Made by a program: the position numbers and the translations under genes. Shown here piece after piece: positions 7,964-15,842 of a stretch of DNA of 22,464 nucleotides. Location: NCBI GenBank assembly GCA_031549105.1, contig JAVBQK010000050.1, positions 1 to 22,464 of the forward strand. The letters are read 5' to 3'. The number at the start of each line of letters is the position of its first letter. Position 1 is the stretch's first letter. The notes under the pieces are model-generated. The model made no database searches. It was not told the DNA's origin and worked only from the letters and a program-made list of their open reading frames with translations. The DNA is from Avichristensenella sp031549105. Its GTDB lineage: Bacteria > Bacillota > Clostridia > Christensenellales > Aristaeellaceae.

Positions 7964-9493
7964 TCAATCGCTGCCCCGGGCGAACAGGCCGGGCCTTTCA
8001 GTCTTCTTGGCGCGGCGGTACGCGACGGGGGAAAGCGAGAACTGCCGCATAAACGTGCGGTTGAAGTAGGTCTGGCTGGAGAAGCCCACCTTATCGACGA
8101 TGTCCTTCATTTTCATGTCGGTCGCCTCGATCAATTCCGCCGCGTAGTTGAGCCGGGCGGTGGTCAGGTAGTCGTTGAAGTACACGCCGGTGTACTGCCT
8201 AAACGAGTTGCCCAGGTAAGACGGCGACACGTTGAGCTTATGCGCCAGGGTTTTCAGCGAGATATTTTTGTCGGAAAACTCGTGCACGGCGGCGATGACC
8301 GCCTCCACGCATGGGTGCATCGTGCTCTGCGGGCCGGAGAACAGCTTGTAGCACTCGCGGATGATCTCCTGGCAGAACTCGTAGCACGCAAAGGACGGCG
8401 CGTCCTCCGCAGGGAAGGCACGGCACAGCCGTGCGAACTGCGGAAAGCGGTGGAAGAAATCGGCGGTGTCGCTGCCGTGCTGGCGCAAACACCAGCGCGT
8501 TACGCAGACGGTCAGCACATACGGGCTGACACCCCCGGCATCCAGCAGCCGCCGGACCGCCTCCAAGTAATCCTTCTGCGGAATCCGCAGGAAGTTCTGC
8601 TCAATAACAGAGAGGGTTTCCGGGGGCGGCGCGATGTCCTCGGCAAGCACCGATCCTCCCGGGCTGTACTGCATGAATAGCAACGCCACCGCGCTCTGGT
8701 AGCTGCGGGAGACCGCCGTGGCGGCCTGCACCGTCGCGCCCGCGCAGGCCGCCCCCGGCAGCCCCATTAGCGCGGCGCGGTGAAGCGCCTTGTCGATGAA
8801 TGCGCGCAGGCTGCGCCCGCTGCCCCTGGGTGTGAGGATGCACGTCAGCCGTGCGCGCGTCTCAAAGAGGCAGTAGACCGCGTATTTGTTTCTGGCGGAG
8901 GTAAGCAGGAAGTCATAGAACTTGGACATGATTTGCCCGTCTTCATCGGGAGAGGTGAAGATGACGGTCGTGTAGCCGCCCGCCCCTAGGTCGACACCCA
9001 GCAGCTCCGCGCGGATGTGCAGCTCGCTGCGGGTGAGGCTGTCCCTCAGCCAGCTCTCGATGAACGTGGACTGAAACGGCAGCATGCTGGCGACGCGCCG
9101 GGCAGCCAGCTGCTCCCGCTCACGCATGCCATTGGCCATCTGGCCCACGGTTTCGGCCAGCTCGTCCGGGTCGACGGGCTTGAGTAGGTAGTTTTCCGCG
9201 CCGGACTTCAGCGCGGCGCGCACGTAATCGAACCGGTCAAACGCGCTGATCACCAGCACCGAGAGCAATGGATGAATCTCCCGGCACTGGCGCATCAATT
9301 CGATGCCGTCCATCTGCGGCATCGATACATCGGTAATCAGCAGGTGCACCGGGTGCTGCTGCACATATTCCAGCGCCCGGACAGGATTTGTCTCCTTCAG
9401 CGCAATCTCAAAGCCGTACCCTTCCCAATCGATGGCATGCTCAAGCCCCTCCAACACGAAGGGTTCGTCATCCACCAAAATGGCCTGGTACAC
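7964..9493 (-). CDS. AraC-family two-component response regulator (YesN-like), no adjacent kinase
   Basis: This 509-residue transcription factor has an N-terminal receiver domain and a C-terminal AraC-type DNA-binding domain, the layout of YesN-type regulators of carbohydrate genes in Firmicutes. The acidic pocket is Asp8-Asp9, the phosphoacceptor is Asp55 in LLITDVSMPQMDG, and LLKP supplies the conserved lysine. A middle region of about 250 residues separates these from two helix-turn-helix units at about 395-495 (ISLKTLAHKLNVSPSYLGNSF; MKDIVDKVGFSSQTYFNRTF). The start is GTG, with AAGGAGG seven bases upstream. It lies 12 bases after the nucleoside-hydrolase-like gene and shares its promoter. 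YesN-type regulators usually sit beside a YesM-type sensor kinase, and none is in the window. It probably controls the two divergent glycosidase units around it. Confidence 0.92.
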   Translation of the reverse strand: MYQAILVDDEPFVLEGLEHAIDWEGYGFEIALKETNPVRALEYVQQHPVHLLITDVSMPQMDGIELMRQCREIHPLLSVLVISAFDRFDYVRAALKSGAENYLLKPVDPDELAETVGQMANGMREREQLAARRVASMLPFQSTFIESWLRDSLTRSELHIRAELLGVDLGAGGYTTVIFTSPDEDGQIMSKFYDFLLTSARNKYAVYCLFETRARLTCILTPRGSGRSLRAFIDKALHRAALMGLPGAACAGATVQAATAVSRSYQSAVALLFMQYSPGGSVLAEDIAPPPETLSVIEQNFLRIPQKDYLEAVRRLLDAGGVSPYVLTVCVTRWCLRQHGSDTADFFHRFPQFARLCRAFPAEDAPSFACYEFCQEIIRECYKLFSGPQSTMHPCVEAVIAAVHEFSDKNISLKTLAHKLNVSPSYLGNSFRQYTGVYFNDYLTTARLNYAAELIEATDMKMKDIVDKVGFSSQTYFNRTFMRQFSLSPVAYRRAKKTERPGLFARGSD

Positions 9494-9505
9494 GGTCGCG
9501 CCTCC

Positions 9506-10417
9506 TTATGCCTTAGCTGTTTTCTGCGCGAACAACGCGAGCTTGGCGTAGAAATCCTCCATGATGAAGCGGGAGTCGATGCGCTTGTAGACGCGGATCG
9601 GCCGGCTGGGCTGGCCGTGGACGTAGTGCAGCGTCTGGGTAAACTTCGGCGCGGGCACCCAGTCGTAGTCAAAGCGCTGCTCGCACAGCAGCAGGCCCAC
9701 CACCGGCGAATCGCCCAGCATCCAGTTCTCGCCCGTGCGCGGCGCGCGGCGCGCGCCCATCGCGAACTCGGCCAGCTGGGTGAAGAGGTAATCACCCACC
9801 GGGCCGTGCGGCTTGACGCGCAGCTCCAGTTCCGCCATGGAAACGATCATCTGCTGGTACGCGTCCTTGGGCACCTGCCAGACGGGGATATTCGAGCCGA
9901 AAACAACGTTTGCGGCATGGATATCGTTGGAGAGGTTGAACTCGTCGCCGCCCGTGGGGTACTGGCCGCCGCCGATCCAGATGCAGGTGAGGCGCTCTGC
10001 AATGCGCGGCTCCATCAGGTAGGCGCTGGCCATGTCGGTCAGCGGGCCCAGGAACGTGACAAACAGCGGCCTGTCGTCATCCTTCATCGCCTCGCGGATG
10101 ATCAGCTCCGCGCCCTGGGAGGGCACGGGCGTCTTTTCGTCCGGCAGCGCATGCGTCGCGCCTTTAGCCAGGATGGACTTGTCAAAAGCCATCAGGTCAA
10201 AGACCTTCGCACACTCCTCGTAGCTCTCCTCCATGCTGTGCTCGGTGCGGCGCGTGCCGAAATGCGCGGCGATCACGCCGACATTGTCGAACCTGGGGGA
10301 GAGCAGCGCGTGCACGATGGCGAACTGGTCGTCGGCCTCGTTCTTGGCGTCGGTATTGGTGATCACCCGGAGCATCAGCTGCTCGGGCACCTTGAAGGCA
10401 TAATCGCTATAGATCAT
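9506..10417 (-). CDS. Nucleoside hydrolase-like protein (IUNH superfamily)
   Basis: This 303-residue protein matches the inosine-uridine nucleoside hydrolase fold (PF01156), calcium enzymes that cleave N-ribosidic bonds. The N-terminal metal motif is NTDAKNEADDQFAI (residues 21-34): the usual DTDPGxDD is altered by a leading Asn and two extra residues, but TD and DD remain. EFNLSNDIHAA (159-169) corresponds to the conserved EFN-x-x-D-x-EA block. The C-terminal HD motif appears as Gly235-Asp236, so the usual catalytic His seems absent. AAGGAGA (10424-10430) lies six bases before the ATG at 10417; the open frame extends 29 codons further up but runs through the promoter. It is first in a unit with the response regulator. 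Being embedded in a glycosidase locus, it may act on a non-nucleoside glycoside; that is inference. Confidence 0.85.
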   Translation of the reverse strand: MIYSDYAFKVPEQLMLRVITNTDAKNEADDQFAIVHALLSPRFDNVGVIAAHFGTRRTEHSMEESYEECAKVFDLMAFDKSILAKGATHALPDEKTPVPSQGAELIIREAMKDDDRPLFVTFLGPLTDMASAYLMEPRIAERLTCIWIGGGQYPTGGDEFNLSNDIHAANVVFGSNIPVWQVPKDAYQQMIVSMAELELRVKPHGPVGDYLFTQLAEFAMGARRAPRTGENWMLGDSPVVGLLLCEQRFDYDWVPAPKFTQTLHYVHGQPSRPIRVYKRIDSRFIMEDFYAKLALFAQKTAKA

Positions 10418-10445
10418 TTTCTGTCTCCTTATAATTGTACTTTCA

Positions 10446-10474
10446 ATTCTACTTTGTTCTATGGGCATTGTCAA
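10446..10474 (-). promoter_or_regulatory. Sigma-A promoter for the nucleoside hydrolase/response regulator unit
   Basis: Minus-strand TTGACA (10469-10474), a 17-base spacer, then TAGAAT (10446-10451), one mismatch from TATAAT. It lies about 28 bases before the ATG at 10417. Confidence 0.85.
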
Positions 10475-10486
10475 CGCTCCAGAGCG
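10475..10486. promoter_or_regulatory. Candidate shared operator between divergent -35 boxes
   Basis: CGCTC-CA-GAGCG is a perfect palindrome with a 2-base centre, starting directly after the minus-strand -35 box and ending 11 bases before the plus-strand -35 box. One protein here could control both directions. The binder is not known; the AraC-type response regulator is the obvious local candidate, although such proteins more often bind direct repeats. Confidence 0.4.
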
Positions 10487-10497
10487 CGAGAAAACGA

Positions 10498-10526
10498 TTG
10501 ACAAATCCCGGCATGTCTCGTATGGT
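10498..10526 (+). promoter_or_regulatory. Sigma-A promoter for the GH106-like/GH95 unit
   Basis: TTGACA (10498-10503), a 17-base spacer, then TATGGT (10521-10526). Transcription would begin near 10533, leaving a leader of about 23 bases that holds AGGAG (10542-10546), nine bases before the ATG at 10556. Confidence 0.85.
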
Positions 10527-10555
10527 TTGGGGAGAGAAAAAAGGAGCGAAAAACG

Positions 10556-13531
10556 ATGAGCAAGCTGCTTGATACCATTAAAAACCCGCCGATGGCGCTG
10601 CGCCCGGTTCCGTTCTGGAGCTGGAACGATGAGCTTTCACCGGAGGAAATCACCCGGCAGATCCGCGCGATGCACGCGGCAGGCATCGGCGGTTATTTTA
10701 TGCACGCCCGCGGTGGGCTGGAGACAGAATACCTCAGCGAGCGCTGGCATAAGTGCATCGAGGCCGGCATGGACGCGGGCGAGGCGCTGGGCATGCAGCC
10801 CTGGGCCTATGATGAGGAAGGCTGGCCCTCCGGTTTCGCGGGCGGCAAGGTCACCGCGCTGGGCGACCGCTACCATTCCCGGGGGCTGATTTTGACCCAA
10901 GTGGCCGGCCCGGACGTGGAAATGGAAAATCTGCTGGGCGTCTATGGTGTGGCGGGCGGCGCGTATGTCGCCATCACGCACGAGGCATGCCCGTTTTATA
11001 TCGATGTGATGAGCCATGAGGCGGTCGCCGCGTTCATTGAGGCGACGCATGAGGAGTACTACAAGCGCTTCGGCGATCGGTTCGGCGCGGCGATGGCGGG
11101 ATTCTTCACCGATGAACCGCGCCTGACCCGGGGCGTGCCGTGGTCGTATACCATCCCGGAGGCGTTCGCCGCGCGGTATGGGTACGATATCGTCGAAAAG
11201 CTGGCGTACCTGTTCCTCGACCTCCCGGGACACGAAAAAGTCCGCCACGATTTCTGGCTGCTGTGCAACGACCTGTTCGTCGAAAACTTCATGAAGCAGA
11301 TTTACGACTGGTGTGAGGCGCACGGCTGCCGCCTGACCGGCCACATGATGATGGAAGAAAACTTATACAGCCAGATGGCGGGCACCGGCGGCAGCATGCC
11401 TTTCTACGAGTATATGCACGTGCCGGGCGTGGACTGGCTGCGCCGCAGCATGGGCAACCCCGTGATGAGCAAGCAGGTGGGCAGCGCCGCCGAACAGCTG
11501 GGCAAGAAGCAGGTCATCACCGAGACGTACGCGCTCTCCGGCTGGGATCTGAAGCCCGAGGAAATGCGCTGGATGGCCGGTTGGCAGTACGTAAACGGCG
11601 TCAACCTGATGTGCCAGCATCTGGAGGGCTACACGCTGCGCGGGCTGCGCAAGAGGGATTATCCGCCTTCGCTGTTCATCCAGCAGCCGTGGTGGGATGA
11701 GTACAGGAAGGTCAATGACTGGCTTTCCGGCATCTCGGCGGCATTGACGCACGGCAAGAAGATCGTCAACATCGCGCTGCTGCACCCGATGCGCAGCGGC
11801 TACGCGGCCTACAACGGCGGCAACAACCCGCGCCTGCAGGCGCTGGACGACGCGCTGGTGGTGGCGGCGGAGAAGCTGTCCGGCCTGCACCTGGACTATC
11901 ACTTTGTGGATGAAACCCTGCTGTCCCGCCATGGCGGCGTAGACGCAGGCGGCCGCCTGACGATGGGGGCGGGCGCGTATCGCGCGATGCTGCTGCCCGA
12001 TATGCTAACCATCGCCTCCACCACGCTGGATCTGCTGGAGCAGTTCGCCGGGCGCGGCGGAAAGATCATCGCGTTGGGGCGCGTGCCTACGCTGGTGGAC
12101 GGCGCGCCGTCGGATCGGGTGCAAAAGCTGCCCATCACGCGGTTCTTCAAGGATGATCATTTGTTGTCGATACTGGCACCGCTGGACGCAGATCGCGTCA
12201 CCGCGCGGTGCTATGGCGTCGCTTGCCCCGATATCCGCATCTGCCGCTTTGAGGACGGCGACGCGCGGCTCGCGTTCCTGGTGAACGTCAGCAAGTCCGC
12301 CGCATATGAGACGGAGGTGTCCATCCCGGGCCGCTACGCCGCGTGCGAAGTGCTGCCCGAGGATGGCAGCACGGTTGCCCTCACCGCGCGCTTTGAAAAC
12401 GGCTGCACGGTGATCCCGGTGCGCTTCGACCCGATGCGCACGCTGGTCCTGCACCTAGTGCCGACAAGGGAGAATGCAGTTGTTTCGCGTGAATCCGCGT
12501 CACTGGTGGTGCCGCTAAACCCCGAAAAGTGGGAGATCGCCCAGATGGGCCTGAACGCGCTGACGCTGGATACCTGCGCCTATGCGGTGGATGGCGGCGA
12601 CTGGCAGCCGAAAACCTCGCTGATCCACCTGATGAAAAAGCTGTTGGCGACGCAGCAAGCGTGCGACCTGTCGATGCGGTTCACCTTCACACTGGATATG
12701 GACCCGGCGAAGCTGACGACGCTGCTGCTGGCATATGAGACGCCGGAGCGCTTCACGCTGCGCGTCAACGGCCATGCGCTCCCCTACGCGGACGAGGGCT
12801 GGATCATTGACTCGGCGTTCCACCGGCGAAACATCCTGCCGTATGTAAAGCGGGGCGTCAACGAGATCACATTGGACATCCATTATTGCCAGTCGCAGCA
12901 CGTGTACGATACGCTGTTCGGCGAAGGCGTCTATGAGACCGAGCTGAACAAGCTCACCTACGATACGGAGCTGGAGAGCATCTACCTATTCGGCGATTTC
13001 GGCGTGTACAGCGAGTCGGCGTTCGTGCCCGGCGAGCGCAACGCCATCACCACTGATGGGCCGTTCATCGTCCGCGAAGCGCCTACGGCGCTCATGCCCG
13101 GCAGCTTCACCCAGCAGGGCCTGCTGTGCTACGAAGGGCGGCTGGCCATCGAGTGCAAGGTGGATATCCCGGCAAGCGGAGCGGCCCGCGTGCTGCTGAA
13201 AATGCCCGTGCCGCGCGCTGCCTGCGCGCTGCTGGAGGTCAACGGGAAACCCGTGAAAACCTTCCTGTGGGCGCCATACGAGGCCAATGTGACCGACTAT
13301 GCGCACCCCGGCGCGAACACCGTCCGCCTGACGCTGGTATCCGGCCTGCGCAACCTGCTCGGCCCGCATCATCACATCGACGGTGAGCTGTACAATGTAG
13401 GCCCGGTGAGCTTCACAGGCGAATACAGCTGGTGCGAGCGCCCCACCGAGGCCACGCCCGACCTGCCGGAAATGCGCACCGCCAATTTCTGGGCGGACAG
13501 CTACTGCTTCGTTACCTTTGGCATTGGTTGA
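10556..13531 (+). CDS. Large GH106-like glycoside hydrolase (putative alpha-L-rhamnosidase-like)
   Basis: This is a 991-residue cytoplasmic protein with no signal peptide. The N-terminal part looks like a TIM-barrel glycosidase distantly related to the GH106 alpha-L-rhamnosidase group: RPVPFWSWNDELSPEEI (residues 16-32), MHAAGIGGYFMHARGGL (39-55), and WAYDEEGWPSG (83-93). Candidate acidic residues are Asp186-Glu187 in FFTDEPRL and Glu323 in VITETYALSGWDL; TGHMMMEE (261-268) is also typical. From about residue 680 the protein turns into beta-sandwich regions with the look of galactose-binding domains, ending near GPHHHIDGELYNVGPVSF. I recognise the type from annotated Firmicutes and Bacteroidetes glycosidases, but I cannot name a proven substrate; rhamnose or another 6-deoxy sugar is a guess. 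It is first in the plus-strand unit with GH95, which starts ten bases after its stop. Confidence 0.75.
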   Translation: MSKLLDTIKNPPMALRPVPFWSWNDELSPEEITRQIRAMHAAGIGGYFMHARGGLETEYLSERWHKCIEAGMDAGEALGMQPWAYDEEGWPSGFAGGKVTALGDRYHSRGLILTQVAGPDVEMENLLGVYGVAGGAYVAITHEACPFYIDVMSHEAVAAFIEATHEEYYKRFGDRFGAAMAGFFTDEPRLTRGVPWSYTIPEAFAARYGYDIVEKLAYLFLDLPGHEKVRHDFWLLCNDLFVENFMKQIYDWCEAHGCRLTGHMMMEENLYSQMAGTGGSMPFYEYMHVPGVDWLRRSMGNPVMSKQVGSAAEQLGKKQVITETYALSGWDLKPEEMRWMAGWQYVNGVNLMCQHLEGYTLRGLRKRDYPPSLFIQQPWWDEYRKVNDWLSGISAALTHGKKIVNIALLHPMRSGYAAYNGGNNPRLQALDDALVVAAEKLSGLHLDYHFVDETLLSRHGGVDAGGRLTMGAGAYRAMLLPDMLTIASTTLDLLEQFAGRGGKIIALGRVPTLVDGAPSDRVQKLPITRFFKDDHLLSILAPLDADRVTARCYGVACPDIRICRFEDGDARLAFLVNVSKSAAYETEVSIPGRYAACEVLPEDGSTVALTARFENGCTVIPVRFDPMRTLVLHLVPTRENAVVSRESASLVVPLNPEKWEIAQMGLNALTLDTCAYAVDGGDWQPKTSLIHLMKKLLATQQACDLSMRFTFTLDMDPAKLTTLLLAYETPERFTLRVNGHALPYADEGWIIDSAFHRRNILPYVKRGVNEITLDIHYCQSQHVYDTLFGEGVYETELNKLTYDTELESIYLFGDFGVYSESAFVPGERNAITTDGPFIVREAPTALMPGSFTQQGLLCYEGRLAIECKVDIPASGAARVLLKMPVPRAACALLEVNGKPVKTFLWAPYEANVTDYAHPGANTVRLTLVSGLRNLLGPHHHIDGELYNVGPVSFTGEYSWCERPTEATPDLPEMRTANFWADSYCFVTFGIG

Positions 13532-13541
13532 GGTGAGCGAT

Positions 13542-15842
13542 ATGGAACATGTGATGCGGTTTGACCGCCCCGCGCAATACTGGGAGGAGGCGCTGCCCAT
13601 CGGCAACGGCAGCCTGGGCGCGATGCTCTACGGCGGGGTGGATACGGAGAGAATCCAGCTGAACGAGGATACGCTGTGGTCCGGCAGCGTGCTACGCGAT
13701 GAAAAAATCAACGCGCCGCAAGACCTGGAGGAGGCGCGGCGGCTGATCTTCGCGGGCCAGTACCGGGAGGCAAACGACCTGATCAACAAAAACCTGCTCG
13801 GCCCATGGACCGAGTCCTACCTGTGCCTGGGAGACCTGTATCTGCGGTTCACCCGCTCGGGCACGGTGCGGGGCTATAGCCGCAGCCTGCATCTCAATGA
13901 GGGCGTTTGGCGCGCTGAGTACCAGCAGGACACCGGCTCGTTTCGCGCCAAGCACGCGGTGCAGCAGCGCGAAGGGTTCGCCAGCGCCGATCCGGGCGTG
14001 ATCGCGCTGCGCCTGTCCGCCGAAGAGGGCGCTGAAATTGGCTTCACCGCGTTCCTGCGCAGCGACCTTCGCCATGAAGCGCACGCCGAAGACGGCACGC
14101 TGTGGCTCTCCGGCCGCTGCCCCAGCCACGCCGAGCCGAGCTACATCAGGTGCGACAACCCCATCATCTACGATGATTCCGTGCCGACAGTCCGTTTTGC
14201 GGCCGGCGCGGCCTTCCATCAAGCGGGCGGTTTCCTGATCACCCACCCCACGCATGTGGAGGTGGTCGGCGCGCGCGAGGTGGTCATCTACATCGCCGCC
14301 GAGACGAGCTTTGCGGGGTTTGACAAGCTGCCGGACGTGAACCGCGATCTGCCCACGCTGTGCCGGGAGAGGCTTGGCGTTGCCGCCAGGATGGGCTACG
14401 ATGCGCTGCGCGCCGCACATGTGGCGCGCCATCGCCAGGTGTTTGACCGCGTGCAGGTGCGCCTGGGCGACACAGCCGGGCGCACGGTGGACGCGATGTT
14501 CGATGCCTACCGCGAGGGAAACGACGGTGGCGCGCTGGCGGCGCTGATGTTCCAGTACGGACGCTACCTGTTGATGGGCAGTTCCGCGCCCGGCAGCCAG
14601 CCCGCGAACTTGCAGGGCATCTGGAACCACGAGATTCGTCCCGCGTGGAGCAGCAACATGACCACCAACATCAACGCGGAGATGAACTACTGGCATGCGG
14701 AGACAGCCAATCTTGCCGAATACGCGCAGCCGCTGCTGACCGCGATCGGCGAGATGGCCGTGACGGGCGAAGCAACCGCGCGGAATTACTATGGCCTTTC
14801 GGGCTTCACTGTGGCGCACAATGTGGATATCTGGCGCAAGACCTCCCCGGCGGGCGGCCACGCGGTACATTCCTACTGGCCGATGGCCGGGGGCTGGCTC
14901 TGCCGTCACCTGTGGGAGCATTATCAGTTCGGCGGGGACACGGCCTTTCTGCGGGATACCGCGCTGCCGCTGATGCTGAAAGCCGCCGAGTTCTTCCTCG
15001 GCTGGCTAGTGCCCTACGACGGCTACCTCGTCACCTGCCCGTCCGTATCGCCTGAAAATCACTTCCGCTACGGTGGAGGCCAGGAGGCCAGCACCGTGAT
15101 GGCGTCCACGATGGATATCGCGATCATCCGCGAGCTGTTCGAGACGTGCCTGCAGGCGGCGGAAATAACGGAACAGAGCAGTCCGCTATTGCCCCAAATT
15201 GCCGAAGCGCTGCCGCTGCTGCCGCCCTACCGGATTGGAAAACAGGGTCGCCTCATGGAGTGGTACCATGACTTTGACGATGCCGAGCCGGGCCACCGCC
15301 ACGTCTCGCACCTGTACGGCCTGTACCCCGGCGACCAGATACAGCCCGGGCGCGACGACGCGCTGCTGGAGGCCGCGCGCACCACGTTGCGCCTCCGCCT
15401 GGAAAACGGCGGCGGCCACACCGGCTGGAGCTGTGCGTGGATCATCTGCCTTTATGCCCGCATGCTGGATGGCGACGCGGCTGCGCGCTTCATCGACATG
15501 CTGGTCAATCACTCCACCTACCCCAACCTGTTCGACAAGCACCCGCCCTTTCAGATCGACGGCAACATGGGATTCAGCGCCGCGTTTGCGGAGATGCTGC
15601 TGCAAAGCCACTTCGCGGATGGTGCGCTCCGCCTCTTGCCCGCGCTGCCCAGCGCCTGGCCAGATGGCGAAATCAGCGGCCTGCGGGCGCGCGGCGGCTT
15701 TACGGTTTCGCTCCGCTGGGCCGGTGGAAAGCTGCAAAGCGCTGAGATCATCTCCACGCTGGGGAACCCTTGCCGCGTGCTGTGCGATACGCCGGTGACT
15801 GTGACGCGGGCGGGCGGGGTATACCGCGTTTCACCAGGGTGA
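13542..15842 (+). CDS. Glycoside hydrolase family 95 (alpha-L-fucosidase or alpha-L-galactosidase)
   Basis: This 766-residue protein is a GH95 inverting enzyme, a family known for alpha-1,2-L-fucosidases and some alpha-L-galactosidases. The N-terminal beta domain opens with the family signature EALPIGNGSLGAMLYGGV (residues 16-33) and LNEDTLWSG (40-48). In the alpha/alpha barrel the catalytic set known from Bifidobacterium AfcA is present: Asn376 and Asn378 in TTNINAEMNYW, Glu505 in SPENHF, Asp673 in FQIDGNMG, plus HRHVSHLYGLYPG (585-597). There is no signal peptide, so it works inside the cell. The ATG at 13542 is preceded by AGGTG at six bases; the in-frame TTG at 13518 lies inside the upstream gene and is less likely. 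Residue 374, two before the first Asn, is Thr, which leaves fucose versus L-galactose open. Its stop overlaps the end of the convergent anti-sigma gene. Confidence 0.93.
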   Translation: MEHVMRFDRPAQYWEEALPIGNGSLGAMLYGGVDTERIQLNEDTLWSGSVLRDEKINAPQDLEEARRLIFAGQYREANDLINKNLLGPWTESYLCLGDLYLRFTRSGTVRGYSRSLHLNEGVWRAEYQQDTGSFRAKHAVQQREGFASADPGVIALRLSAEEGAEIGFTAFLRSDLRHEAHAEDGTLWLSGRCPSHAEPSYIRCDNPIIYDDSVPTVRFAAGAAFHQAGGFLITHPTHVEVVGAREVVIYIAAETSFAGFDKLPDVNRDLPTLCRERLGVAARMGYDALRAAHVARHRQVFDRVQVRLGDTAGRTVDAMFDAYREGNDGGALAALMFQYGRYLLMGSSAPGSQPANLQGIWNHEIRPAWSSNMTTNINAEMNYWHAETANLAEYAQPLLTAIGEMAVTGEATARNYYGLSGFTVAHNVDIWRKTSPAGGHAVHSYWPMAGGWLCRHLWEHYQFGGDTAFLRDTALPLMLKAAEFFLGWLVPYDGYLVTCPSVSPENHFRYGGGQEASTVMASTMDIAIIRELFETCLQAAEITEQSSPLLPQIAEALPLLPPYRIGKQGRLMEWYHDFDDAEPGHRHVSHLYGLYPGDQIQPGRDDALLEAARTTLRLRLENGGGHTGWSCAWIICLYARMLDGDAAARFIDMLVNHSTYPNLFDKHPPFQIDGNMGFSAAFAEMLLQSHFADGALRLLPALPSAWPDGEISGLRARGGFTVSLRWAGGKLQSAEIISTLGNPCRVLCDTPVTVTRAGGVYRVSPG

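Noticed and set aside
9272..10501. Long plus-strand open frame (409 codons) opposite the regulator and nucleoside hydrolase
   Set aside because: It runs antisense to clear response-regulator and hydrolase motifs and has low-complexity His/Arg/Ala-rich composition.
10466..10505. Possible catabolite-repression (cre) site between the divergent promoters
   Set aside because: The best alignments to WTGNAANCGNWNNCW miss several fixed positions; not supported.
13692..14921. Long minus-strand open frame (409 codons) opposite GH95
   Set aside because: GH95 catalytic motifs lie on the plus strand; the antisense frame has no recognisable domain.
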